DNA of 64,000 nt from Bacteroidales bacterium (GTDB lineage: Bacteria > Bacteroidota > Bacteroidia > Bacteroidales > UBA4181), in contig JAISOY010000061.1 of the NCBI GenBank assembly GCA_031275285.1, positions 1-64,000 on the forward strand, read 5' to 3'. The notes below the pieces were generated by a model. The model was not told the DNA's origin. It saw only the letters and a program-made list of their open reading frames with translations, and did no database searches. Positions within the stretch are counted from its first letter, which is position 1; every line of letters begins with the position of its first letter. The position numbers and the translations under genes were made by a program. Shown one piece after another: positions 9,205 to 16,837 of the stretch.

Positions 9205-9529
9205 AGAGATGACAAAGTCGACAATAACAACTATTAAAGAAAACAAAATTATCCGGTACGCGTACTATAAGTTTAAAACGGTATCCAATATAGGTGTTTA
9301 TCCCAACGGTATCCTCCAACTAATGAATTCTGTTATGGAATTGTATTCGATAGTACAAAGTGAACAACAAACAATATTATTTGCAGGAAACAGGGAAATA
9401 CGATATTATGATAAATTTGCCGGTATGATTACCATGTATAATCCAGAATGCTCTTATGGAGAATATAGTTGGTATTTATCGGGTGAAAATAATAGAGATA
9501 GGATAATTAATAATAATTTCAATATATAA
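9205..9529 (+). other. Open stretch of unknown origin between two GT83 genes
   Basis: A frame that is open from 9059 continues to a stop ending at 9529. Its first part is a shadow of the broken GT83 gene; only the last ~105 codons (KENKIIRYAYYKF...YNPECSYGEYSWYLSGEN) have a protein-like composition. No family is recognised, and there is no clear start codon or leader of its own. It may be a remnant of the C-terminal part of a lost gene or a small real gene. I would not assign a function. Confidence 0.3.
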
Positions 9530-9536
9530 TAGTTTC

Positions 9537-11198
9537 ATGGAAAATATGCTCTCCCCCATATCGGATAAATTGATGGATATAAAATCTTGTTTATTGATCG
9601 TTACTGTTTGTTTCTTTGCATTTTTCATAAATAATAATATTATTCCCGCAGATCTGATGGAGTCCCGCAATCTGGCAACCGCTCAGGAAATGCTCAGAAC
9701 AGGAAACTACCTTATTCCGACAATGAACGGGGAACTCAGGCTTGAAAAACCACCGCTTCCGACATGGATTGCAGCAGGAGTGGAACATATTCTGCCAGAT
9801 AACCTTTCTGCACAACGCTGTATGACGGGAATCATTGCGACCATAATGGCACTGTTTCTTTACCTGCTAGTACGGAAAATGACAAAAGAACGCCTGTTGG
9901 CTCTTATTTCAGCCATCGTTTTAGTTACCTCGTATAATGTTATTATGATGGGGCGAACCGCTACATGGGATATTTATTGCCATAGCTTCATGCTTATTGC
10001 CATTTATTTAATCGTTTGCGCCTTTGAATCGAAAGGGGCACAATGGGGACGTTTTATATTGGCCGGTATCTTTATGGGATTATCCTTTTTAAGTAAGGGG
10101 CCTGTTGCATTTTATGCACTGTTATTGCCCTTTTTGCTTGGATATGGTTTTGTGATGCGACCTGAAATAAAAGGTAAAATTCCATCCGTTTGTGTAATGA
10201 TTGTCCTGTGTCTCTCGGTATCATTCTGGTGGCCATGCTACATTGCCGTTTTTCATCCCGAGACCGGGATGGCTGTCGCGGGCAAAGAATCTGCCAACTG
10301 GTTGAACCACAACGTCAGACCCCTGTGGTATTACTGGGGATTCGCTGCAGAAGCGGGTATATGGGCGTTATTCTGGGTAACCTCACTCTTTTATTTCTTT
10401 TGGCAGAAAAATACAGAACAAATAAAGACTTTTCGTTTCTCGATAATTTGGACATTCGTCGCCCTCATACTCCTGTCATTGATACCGGAAAAGAAAACAC
10501 GTTATTTACTTCCTTTGCTAATCCCGGGTTCCATAAATATTGCTTTTTATATCTGGTACAGCATACGGGACCTATCCACAAAAGGAAAGAAAATTCTTTT
10601 CAGGGTCAATGGATCGGTCGTGAGCGCTATCGCTCTCTGTATGCCAATCCTGCTATACCTGCTGTTTGTACGTAAAGAGGCGTTGTCCTGGCTTGTTTTT
10701 ATACTCACATCGTTAATTTTTATCGGATTAGCCCTATGGATGCTCGCCGGACTTTACGGAAAAAAGAGCATATTCCCGAGACGGATTTTCGTAGGAACGG
10801 CATTGGTAATGATAACGTTCCTGACTTTCTGTTTCCAATATGCTGGACAATTATTCATCAACCAACAAAGGTATAGCATCCATGCAGTGCGGGATAATCC
10901 GGCTATCGAAGGGCTGCCATTTTACCATAGTACAAAGGAAGGCATCCGCATGGAATTAGTTTATGAAGCGAACCGCAATATTACACCGCTTGACATAGAA
11001 AATGACAGTCTTTTTTACGCCAGCCTGCCATTTGTATTGGTTAGTACGGAAGCTGCCAAAGATATATTGCAAGGGAAACAGGTAACCATCGAATACATTG
11101 ATACATTCGACAACAACTGGCGCAAACCCGATAACAAATATTACAATAAAAATATGGTTAAAGAGGTTTCTATTATTAGAGGCAAAAATGATTATTGA
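9537..11198 (+). CDS. GT83 family (ArnT-like) polyprenyl-phosphate sugar:lipid glycosyltransferase
   Basis: This 553-residue integral membrane protein has roughly 11-13 hydrophobic segments. The first periplasmic loop carries the family signature ESRNLATAQEMLRTGNYL followed by GELRLEKPPLPTW (about residues 41-78), including the acidic residue and KPP motif of PMT/ArnT enzymes. The C-terminal ~130 residues form a soluble periplasmic domain. Family members transfer a sugar (L-Ara4N, GalA and others) from a polyprenyl phosphate donor to lipid A or another lipid on the periplasmic side. The epimerase upstream and the GT2 gene on the opposite strand suggest a uronic acid such as GalA as the sugar, by inference. 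Its 3' end overlaps the convergent LAB_N gene by 7 bp. Confidence 0.85.
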   Translation: MENMLSPISDKLMDIKSCLLIVTVCFFAFFINNNIIPADLMESRNLATAQEMLRTGNYLIPTMNGELRLEKPPLPTWIAAGVEHILPDNLSAQRCMTGIIATIMALFLYLLVRKMTKERLLALISAIVLVTSYNVIMMGRTATWDIYCHSFMLIAIYLIVCAFESKGAQWGRFILAGIFMGLSFLSKGPVAFYALLLPFLLGYGFVMRPEIKGKIPSVCVMIVLCLSVSFWWPCYIAVFHPETGMAVAGKESANWLNHNVRPLWYYWGFAAEAGIWALFWVTSLFYFFWQKNTEQIKTFRFSIIWTFVALILLSLIPEKKTRYLLPLLIPGSINIAFYIWYSIRDLSTKGKKILFRVNGSVVSAIALCMPILLYLLFVRKEALSWLVFILTSLIFIGLALWMLAGLYGKKSIFPRRIFVGTALVMITFLTFCFQYAGQLFINQQRYSIHAVRDNPAIEGLPFYHSTKEGIRMELVYEANRNITPLDIENDSLFYASLPFVLVSTEAAKDILQGKQVTIEYIDTFDNNWRKPDNKYYNKNMVKEVSIIRGKNDY

Positions 11199-11824
11199 TC
11201 CTTTCTGCCTGATTTATAGCCAATCATTATATTACGGGCATATACAATAAATCCAGTTGCTTGTCCGAGAATCAGTACCGGATCATGGCGAATAATAGCA
11301 TAGGATATAATCATTGCTGATCCGGTCAGGCTGATGATCCAGAACATAATCGGCAATACGGATTCTCCTGCCTTGCGTGAATAGCACCATTGGTAAATAA
11401 ATCGCAGTGTAAATGTAAACTGTCCTATAACTCCGAATACAATTAGCCAAACAGGAATGTTCTCTTGCATGAAAAGTTGTGTGACTGTATCGTTCCAATT
11501 CAAGAGGAAGTAACTAACGGCTGCGATCGGTATAGAGAAGAAAATAATCCGGAAAGCTTTTGGTAGTTTTTTCCATGATCCTTTTGAATCAAGGTTCCAG
11601 ATATAAATATAATAGGAGATAAATTGCCCCAGGATGATAGCAAAATCGTTACGTAACCATCCATATAGGCACAACAACAGCGAAGCTGCCATACTTAACT
11701 GCCAAAAAAGTGTCGGCGAAAGCACTTTACGTGCTCTTTCTGAGGCTATCCATTGTACTAGCAGACGGGCGGAAAAAAGTAGTTGTGCCAATAGTCCGAT
11801 AGCGAATATGAGATACTGATTCAT
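11192..11824 (-). CDS. LAB_N (lipid-A-disaccharide synthase N-terminal-like) membrane protein
   Basis: The protein has 210 residues from the ATG at 11824 (MNQYLIFAIGLLAQLLFSARLL); a longer frame exists to 11887 but that would overlap the upstream GT2 gene deeply. The chosen start overlaps the GT2 stop as ATGA. Two copies of the LAB_N motif are seen, each with helix - (L/F)R(L/F)(L/I)(V/Y)QW - helix: ARLLVQWIASERARKVLSP near residue 17 and LRFIYQWCYSRKAGESVLP near residue 133. Six or more hydrophobic segments are present. The function of the stand-alone family is not established. It is commonly encoded with GT2 polyprenyl-sugar synthases and ArnT-like enzymes, which is also the case here. Confidence 0.85.
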   Translation of the reverse strand: MNQYLIFAIGLLAQLLFSARLLVQWIASERARKVLSPTLFWQLSMAASLLLCLYGWLRNDFAIILGQFISYYIYIWNLDSKGSWKKLPKAFRIIFFSIPIAAVSYFLLNWNDTVTQLFMQENIPVWLIVFGVIGQFTFTLRFIYQWCYSRKAGESVLPIMFWIISLTGSAMIISYAIIRHDPVLILGQATGFIVYARNIMIGYKSGRKDQ

Positions 11825-12552
11825 ATCTTGCTGCTCTCGATGGAATAATTTATATATCGTTTTTTCATCCAGCGATAGGCAAAGCAATCTTTCAGCGGCC
11901 CGATAAGTCTGTTCCAGAGATGAAATTTCGATTGTCCGGCTATACGTGGGAAATGACGGACAGGTATTTGCTTGTATGTTCCTCCATTCTGAAGCATTAC
12001 TAAAGCTGGAAGAAACCGATGCATCCCGGTGAATAATGGAATTTTTTTTGCATTTTCAGTCTTTATTACTTTCAACGGACATCCCGTGTCAATAGCATCA
12101 TCATGTGTCATCATTCGCCTGAATCCATTTGCAAATTTCGATGATGCCCGTTTCACAAAACCATCCTTACGTCCTATACGAACACCTATAACCATTGCAT
12201 AATCCGGTGCATCAGTCAGAAGCAGGTTAAAATCTTCAGGAGCTGTTTGTAAATCTGCGTCTATATATCCCACATACTCCGAACACGTATAATCTATTCC
12301 TGCTTTTATTGCAGCACTCAAGCCTGCATTTTGAGAAAATGACAGGTAGAACATATTGTCGTGCCTTTCACAAACCTCTTTAAGCATATCCCCGCTATCA
12401 TCTTTTGAACCGTCATCTATAAACATGACACAGCTTCTCATGACTGCATTTTTTAAAAATGAAGACAATTCGGATTCAAGTCTTAAAATGTTATCCTGCT
12501 CATTATATACAGGAACAATAATTGTAAATTCGAATTTAGCGGTATTATTCAT
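11821..12552 (-). CDS. GT2 glycosyltransferase, polyprenyl-phosphate sugar synthase-like (DPM1/ArnC/RgtE type)
   Basis: This 243-residue GT-A fold protein opens with TIIVPVYNEQDNI and carries the nucleotide-binding FIDDGSKDDS, the metal-binding DxD motif in YIDADLQ (about residue 97), and a later acceptor region around IDTGCPLKVIKT. It lacks the C-terminal transmembrane pair of ArnC, so it should be a peripheral membrane enzyme like DPM1 or RgtE, loading a sugar from a nucleotide donor onto undecaprenyl phosphate. It is translationally coupled (ATGA) to the LAB_N gene and lies 7 bp after the remains of a PAP2 gene. Donor identity is inferred only from the neighbouring epimerase. Confidence 0.85.
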   Translation of the reverse strand: MNNTAKFEFTIIVPVYNEQDNILRLESELSSFLKNAVMRSCVMFIDDGSKDDSGDMLKEVCERHDNMFYLSFSQNAGLSAAIKAGIDYTCSEYVGYIDADLQTAPEDFNLLLTDAPDYAMVIGVRIGRKDGFVKRASSKFANGFRRMMTHDDAIDTGCPLKVIKTENAKKIPLFTGMHRFLPALVMLQNGGTYKQIPVRHFPRIAGQSKFHLWNRLIGPLKDCFAYRWMKKRYINYSIESSKI

Positions 12553-12559
12553 AAACAGC

Positions 12560-12969
12560 TTATTTTAGAAATTGGTTTTTGAATAGTAATGAACTGAAAA
12601 CAGCCATTCCAAAAGCATTAACAGAATGACAGGATACAAAGCCATACTTTCTCCCTGTATAATGATATAGTGTGTGCACCCATAGTGTCAGGATTATAAA
12701 TTGGTCGTAATAACCGACTAAAATAAGGTTTTATAATATTAGCGGTTATCCTTTCACACTGAAAAAACAATATAACAAGAGCAGCTAATAATGCTATCCA
12801 CTCTCTCCGGTTCTTTTCATAGATAATAAACCCTATCATAAAAAACGTAGTAGGAATCCATATCATTCTACCAAAATAACGCCACATAACGCAAACGGTA
12901 AAATAAGAGTGAACACCATGTCATGGCAAAAAATAACTCCCCATCAATTGAACTGGTTTCTTCAAACAT
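12560..12969 (-). pseudogene. Frameshifted and truncated PAP2-family phosphatase
   Basis: Three pieces in different frames of the minus strand line up with a membrane PAP2 phosphatase. MFEETSSIDGELFFAMTW starts at the ATG ending at 12969. RYFGRMIWIPTT through IIKPYFSRLLRP follows in a second frame, the Kx6RP motif here carrying one extra Leu. YTGRKYGFVSCHSVNAFG, in a third frame, corresponds to the conserved GFVSSHA histidine motif. The last piece ends at TAA (12560-12562) right after ...SLLFKNQFLK, so the third motif (SRxxxxxHxxxD) and the final helices are absent. The family includes lipid A phosphatases (LpxE/LpxF) and undecaprenyl pyrophosphatases. The remnant is directly upstream of the GT2 gene and must once have led that operon. 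Confidence 0.8.
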
Positions 12970-13123
12970 ATACTTTTCAAATAAAATGTAAAACAAAAAT
13001 ATCCGTTGATTTAGCAGAAATTTAGAATTTTGAACTTTCAGTGTCTAAAAAAAAATTAAAATTCTACTTTTCTATGAATTTGATTTGGTACTTTTGGTCG
13101 TATTTTATTTAAGTCTAAAATAT

Positions 13124-13495
13124 ATGGAAGTATTATATGATACTATCTGCAATATTCGCTGCATTAACGACAATATTTGCCAAGCAAGATTGGAATTAAG
13201 AACGTTGATTCCGATTTAGCTACTGCTTCCGTATTTGTGTAATATTGTTCTTAACATGGCAGGTTGTTCTGACCGGGAATAACTCTACCGGGATTAAGTA
13301 TCTTACGAAAACAAATCGGACTTATTTTATATTGTCAGGTATGGGAACCGGCTTGTTCTTGCTTTTTTAAGTGTCGCAACTCGGTGACGCATCTAATATT
13401 GTTCAATTGATAAATTAAAGCATTGTTTTTACAATTCTGTTCTCATTTCTCATTCTTGGGAAAACTAATTAATTGGATAGTGGTTTTAGATAGCC
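13124..13495 (+). pseudogene. Multiply frameshifted EamA-family (DMT) transporter remnant
   Basis: The pieces ILSAIFAALTTIFAKQDWN (from 13140), VDSDLATASVFV (from 13204), VLFLTWQVVLTGNN then YFILSGMGTGLFLLF, QLGDASNIVQLIN and IVFTILFSFLILGKTN appear in order on the plus strand. They sit in different frames, separated by stops and shifts. Together they follow the first EamA domain of a drug/metabolite transporter; the order LSA-FAALTTIFAK, SDLATA, LTW, LSG-ATGL, LGDAS, IILSF-ILGE is typical. The second EamA half is missing. No intact product can be made. Confidence 0.75.
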
Positions 13496-13546
13496 GTATG
13501 ATTGCTGGCAACTCTTTGATTATATTAATGGATAAATGAAAATAAT

Positions 13547-14230
13547 ATGAAAATATTGGTAATTGAGGACGAAAAAGAACTATCTAAAAATATCGTTAAG
13601 TTTTTATCAAATGACAGCTACCTTTGCGAGCAAGCCTATAATTTTGGTACAGCAATGGAAAAAATAACATTGTACAATTACGATTGCATTCTTCTTGATT
13701 TAAACCTCCCCGGCGGTGATGGTATTCAGATTTTGGAAGAAATTAAAGCCCGTAAAATAAACAGTGGTATTATTATCATATCCGCAAGAGGTTCGCTCAA
13801 TGATAAAATTGAAGGATTGAAAATAGGTGCGGACGATTACCTTTCTAAGCCATTTTCATTATCAGAATTAAGTATCCGCATTTATGTCCTTATCCGACGT
13901 CAGCAATTCTCGCATAACAATATTTTAAATTCCGGTGGTATAGAGATTGACCTACTTTCAAAGAGTGTGAAAGTAAAAGAGGAAATTGTCAATCTCACGA
14001 AGTCTGAATATGATCTTTTATTATTCCTTATAAACAACAAGTCCAGAGTTGTTTCCAAAGATGCTATCGCAGAACATCTTTCAGGAGATATGGCCGATAT
14101 GTTAGATAATCATAACTTTGTATATGCCCATATCAAAAACCTGAAAGCAAAATTTGCAGAGGCAGGTAGTACAAATATTATTAAAACCATTTATGGAACC
14201 GGATATCAATGGGTAGAACAAGAACGTTAG
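13547..14230 (+). CDS. OmpR/PhoB-family response regulator
   Basis: This 227-residue protein has a receiver domain (about residues 1-115). The acidic pair is in VIEDEKE, the phospho-acceptor Asp is in CILLDLNLP (Asp about residue 51), the conserved Ser is in IISARGS and the Lys is in YLSKPFS. An OmpR-type winged-helix DNA-binding domain follows (about 125-225, ending IKTIYGTGYQWV). Its stop lies inside the start of the kinase gene that follows, a 22-bp overlap, so the two are translationally coupled. It probably binds promoter DNA as a dimer; targets are unknown, though the adjacent lipid-modification genes are obvious candidates. Confidence 0.95.
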   Translation: MKILVIEDEKELSKNIVKFLSNDSYLCEQAYNFGTAMEKITLYNYDCILLDLNLPGGDGIQILEEIKARKINSGIIIISARGSLNDKIEGLKIGADDYLSKPFSLSELSIRIYVLIRRQQFSHNNILNSGGIEIDLLSKSVKVKEEIVNLTKSEYDLLLFLINNKSRVVSKDAIAEHLSGDMADMLDNHNFVYAHIKNLKAKFAEAGSTNIIKTIYGTGYQWVEQER

Positions 14231-15489
14231 CTATTAAAAGCATTTTTGGGTTTTTTCTCTACACGCTGTTGATCCTTTTATTTTGTGCCCCATTGCTATT
14301 TAAGGTCATGGAAAAATTCTATACAAAAGATCTGGATCAGTTGATAATATTTCGTCTTCAGGAATTTAAAAATAATCGACTGCCTTCGTTCAACACAGAA
14401 GATATCGAAGTATGGAACCGTTTCAATGAAGATATACTCATTTTACCTTTCGATAAAAAATATCCAGTGCAGGTAGTCAACCAAAAAAAGTTTTTCGATA
14501 AAGCAGAAGGGCATAATATTGATTTTCGTATTGTCTATGATACAATATTAATCGACTTCAACCCTTACATGTTGATGTCTCGGATACCAATGATTGAAAA
14601 ACATGATTTAATGAGGACTTTATCATCACAATATGGACTTTTATTTTTTGTTATATTGATTTCGTTGTCAACTGTTTACTATTATATGTCCAAGAAACTT
14701 TGGCGTCCGTTCCATTCGACACTTTCCAAAATACAGAATTTCAGCCTCGAAAAAGACGAACTGCCTAAATTCAGCAACACCAATACGACAGAGTTTGTTC
14801 AGTTGAACAGTATATTAAACGACCATATTTCCAATAACCTAAGCATATATAAAAAGCAGAAGGAATTTATAGAAAATGCATCACACGAACTCCAAACCCC
14901 ATTAGCAGTATTCAAATCACAATTAGATATGCTGCTCCAGCAACCTGATTTATCAAAGGAACAGATCGACATTATACAATCTTTATACTCAGTATCCTCC
15001 AGGATGACACGCCTGAATAAAAACCTTTTACTTTTAGCTCGTATAAACAATGACCAATATGGTAATATGGAAGATATAGATTTTGTTCAGACGTTATATA
15101 CTCAACTTCTATATTTACGTGAACGTGCCGAAAGTAATGGAATCAAGGTCAATGTTAGCATTGAAAAACCTTTGAACATTCATGCAAACAGGATATTGGT
15201 GGAAAGTTTGTTAACGAATCTAATCGTAAATGCCATACGGCACAATACTGAAGATGGAATAATTAATATCCGGGTATTTGATTGTGGGTTTGAAATATCA
15301 AATACAGGTGCGGCTCAAACACTTGAAAAGGATAAAATATTCAGGCGTTTTAATCGCACATCGGAGGAAAAGAAAGGTAATGGACTAGGTTTATCTATCG
15401 TTCATGAAATATGCAAAATGCATGGTTGGAAGACTCTATACGATTACAAAGATTGCCTACATAGTTTTGTTATTCGGTTTATTAAATAA
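14209..15489 (+). CDS. Sensor histidine kinase partner of the OmpR-type regulator
   Basis: This 426-residue protein has an N-terminal transmembrane segment (about residues 8-32), a periplasmic sensor region of about 110 residues and a second transmembrane segment (about 143-163). A HAMP-like linker and a HisKA domain with the phosphoacceptor in ENASHELQTPLAVF (His about residue 226) follow. The HATPase domain has an N-box in LLTNLIVNAIRHN and a G-box in GNGLGLSIVHEI. The ATG at 14209 overlaps the regulator gene by 22 bp. It probably senses an envelope signal and phosphorylates the regulator. A terminator lies 65 bp downstream. Confidence 0.95.
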   Translation: MGRTRTLAIKSIFGFFLYTLLILLFCAPLLFKVMEKFYTKDLDQLIIFRLQEFKNNRLPSFNTEDIEVWNRFNEDILILPFDKKYPVQVVNQKKFFDKAEGHNIDFRIVYDTILIDFNPYMLMSRIPMIEKHDLMRTLSSQYGLLFFVILISLSTVYYYMSKKLWRPFHSTLSKIQNFSLEKDELPKFSNTNTTEFVQLNSILNDHISNNLSIYKKQKEFIENASHELQTPLAVFKSQLDMLLQQPDLSKEQIDIIQSLYSVSSRMTRLNKNLLLLARINNDQYGNMEDIDFVQTLYTQLLYLRERAESNGIKVNVSIEKPLNIHANRILVESLLTNLIVNAIRHNTEDGIINIRVFDCGFEISNTGAAQTLEKDKIFRRFNRTSEEKKGNGLGLSIVHEICKMHGWKTLYDYKDCLHSFVIRFIK

Positions 15490-15553
15490 AATACATGGGA
15501 AGCTACTTGATAGTAGTTAAAAAGAATGAAAATACAGCAATTCAAATATTTTC

Positions 15554-15575
15554 AGCCTCTTTGGAGAGGCTTTTT
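15554..15575 (+). terminator. Intrinsic terminator of the two-component operon
   Basis: AGCCTCT (15554-15560), loop TTGG, AGAGGCT (15565-15571) and a T-tract form a compact 7-bp G/C-rich hairpin 65 bp after the kinase stop. Confidence 0.8.
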
Positions 15576-15743
15576 GAAGTGCTGTAAGGTGCAATTATTT
15601 GTGTTATTATCCGCGCTCCCAAATCGTTACGGACTACTGAAATAAGCCTATCATTTGCAATGAAATTTATTTAATTATCAATTACTTGCATTTTTTTTTG
15701 AGTTCTTTAAAAAAAAATATATCACATGTATTAAAAAAAAACA

Positions 15744-15751
15744 TATTTTTG
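15744..15751 (+). promoter_or_regulatory. Candidate -7 promoter element of the aromatic leader
   Basis: TATTTTTG fits TAnnTTTG and would start transcription near 15758, about a dozen bases before the leader-peptide ATG at 15771. No TTTG is found at the expected -33 spacing; an A-run lies upstream instead. Confidence 0.45.
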
Positions 15752-15770
15752 CAGGACAAATAATTGATAA

Positions 15771-15875
15771 ATGATTCAAAAGCACCATATGATTCAGTCT
15801 CTGTTCTCTTCCTTTTGGGGAGGTTATTTCTTTTACTTTTATTTTAGCCGGATAATGGTTCGGGAACGGAATTGA
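15771..15875 (+). CDS. Phe/Tyr/Trp-rich leader peptide of a transcription attenuator
   Basis: A 34-codon open frame (ATG 15771, TGA 15873-15875) encodes a peptide with the core FWGGYFFYFYF at residues 15-25. Overall it has six Phe, three Tyr and one Trp codon, nine of those ten within codons 15-25. It lies 70 bp upstream of prephenate dehydratase, the first step specific to Phe synthesis. A terminator follows between it and the gene. Such a cluster is the hallmark of leader peptides that sense charged tRNA-Phe and tRNA-Tyr by ribosome stalling. It is too short for normal gene calling. No Shine-Dalgarno is evident, as is usual in this phylum. Confidence 0.85.
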   Translation: MIQKHHMIQSLFSSFWGGYFFYFYFSRIMVRERN

Positions 15876-15933
15876 TATGTGTGTATAAAAATAAATCAGT
15901 GAATCCCGAAAGCAGATGTTTTCGGGATTTTTT
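15859..15933 (+). promoter_or_regulatory. Attenuator: antiterminator arm and terminator before pheA
   Basis: The terminator consists of AATCCCGAAA (15902-15911), a 7-base loop, TTTCGGGATT (15920-15929) and six T ending at 15933. A segment near the end of the leader peptide, TTCGGGA (15859-15865), is exactly complementary to TCCCGAA (15904-15910) and would form an alternative, antiterminating helix. A ribosome stalled on the aromatic codons (about 15813-15845) leaves 15859-15865 free, so the antiterminator forms. A ribosome that reaches the stop at 15873 covers it, so the terminator forms. The geometry is therefore correct for attenuation by Phe/Tyr availability. Confidence 0.8.
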
Positions 15934-15945
15934 ATTTAAAAACGG

Positions 15946-16800
15946 ATGTGTAAGGAACAAAAAGAGATCAAAGCAGCCATAATGGGCGGATATGGAACCT
16001 TCCATGAGATAGCAGCGCTTCATTACTTCAAAGATGTAGAAGTAGAAATCATCCCAAGTGAATCATTTGATGATCTTTTTCGTCTGATGAAGCAAGGAGC
16101 TGCACAACATGCAATATCAGCGATAGAAAATTCAGTGGCAGGAAGTATCTTACCTAATTATAATCTGATCAATAATTCTGATCTCCAGATAACAGGGGAG
16201 ATTTATCTGAGGGTATGCCAGAATTTAGTAGCCCTTTCCGGACAGACCATTGACGATCTGCATGAAGTTTATTCACACCCGATGGCTATCCTGCAATCCA
16301 AGCCTTTTTTTGATAAATATCCACATATTAAACTTATTGACGGACGCGACACGGCATCTTGTATGCGTGACATCAGTGTCAACGGATTGAAAGGAGTAGG
16401 TGCTATCGGCAGTCGTTACGCAGCAGAGAAATTCGATCTGGAGATATTGTCAGCAAGTATCGAAACCAATAAGAAAAATTATACCCGTTTCCTGATTTTA
16501 ACCGATAAAGAATATCTTCCCAGTAACAAATCATATAATAAGTCTTCCATTTCGTTTGCTTTGGCAGATGAAATAGGAAGTTTGTCGAAAGTATTATCTA
16601 TTTTTTCGTATTTCAATATCAACCTTAGTAAAATTCAGTCTTTACCCATTATCGGGAAAGAATGGGAATATCTTTTTTATGTTGATCTTGAATTCTCTAA
16701 TGAAGAGATATACCGGCAATCGCTGGTTTCAGTAGCACCTTTTATCAGTAACCTGAATATTATGGGAGAATATTGTAAAGGAAAAGTAATCTCTGAATAG
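15946..16800 (+). CDS. pheA: Prephenate dehydratase
   Basis: This 284-residue cytoplasmic enzyme converts prephenate to phenylpyruvate. The PDT domain spans about residues 8-185, with GGYGTFHEIAA at the start, the substrate motif AISAIENSVAGSI, and KNYTRFLIL carrying the catalytic TRF motif (Thr about residue 178). A regulatory ACT domain follows (about 205-275). It includes GSLSKVLSIFSYFNINLSKI and ends in QSLPIIGKEWEY, where family members have an ESRP motif; here the Glu and Arg positions read Gln and Leu. That could change feedback binding of Phe. It is the first structural gene behind the aromatic leader and is followed 37 bp later by DAHP synthase/chorismate mutase. Together they supply prephenate and use it for Phe. 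Confidence 0.93.
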   Translation: MCKEQKEIKAAIMGGYGTFHEIAALHYFKDVEVEIIPSESFDDLFRLMKQGAAQHAISAIENSVAGSILPNYNLINNSDLQITGEIYLRVCQNLVALSGQTIDDLHEVYSHPMAILQSKPFFDKYPHIKLIDGRDTASCMRDISVNGLKGVGAIGSRYAAEKFDLEILSASIETNKKNYTRFLILTDKEYLPSNKSYNKSSISFALADEIGSLSKVLSIFSYFNINLSKIQSLPIIGKEWEYLFYVDLEFSNEEIYRQSLVSVAPFISNLNIMGEYCKGKVISE

Positions 16801-16837
16801 TAAATAAACATTAACTAAAATAGTAAATAATTATATA

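Noticed and set aside
10190-10675. 161-codon overlapping frame in the GT83 gene
   Set aside because: Same strand, different phase, inside a clear transmembrane glycosyltransferase frame; no independent start signal.
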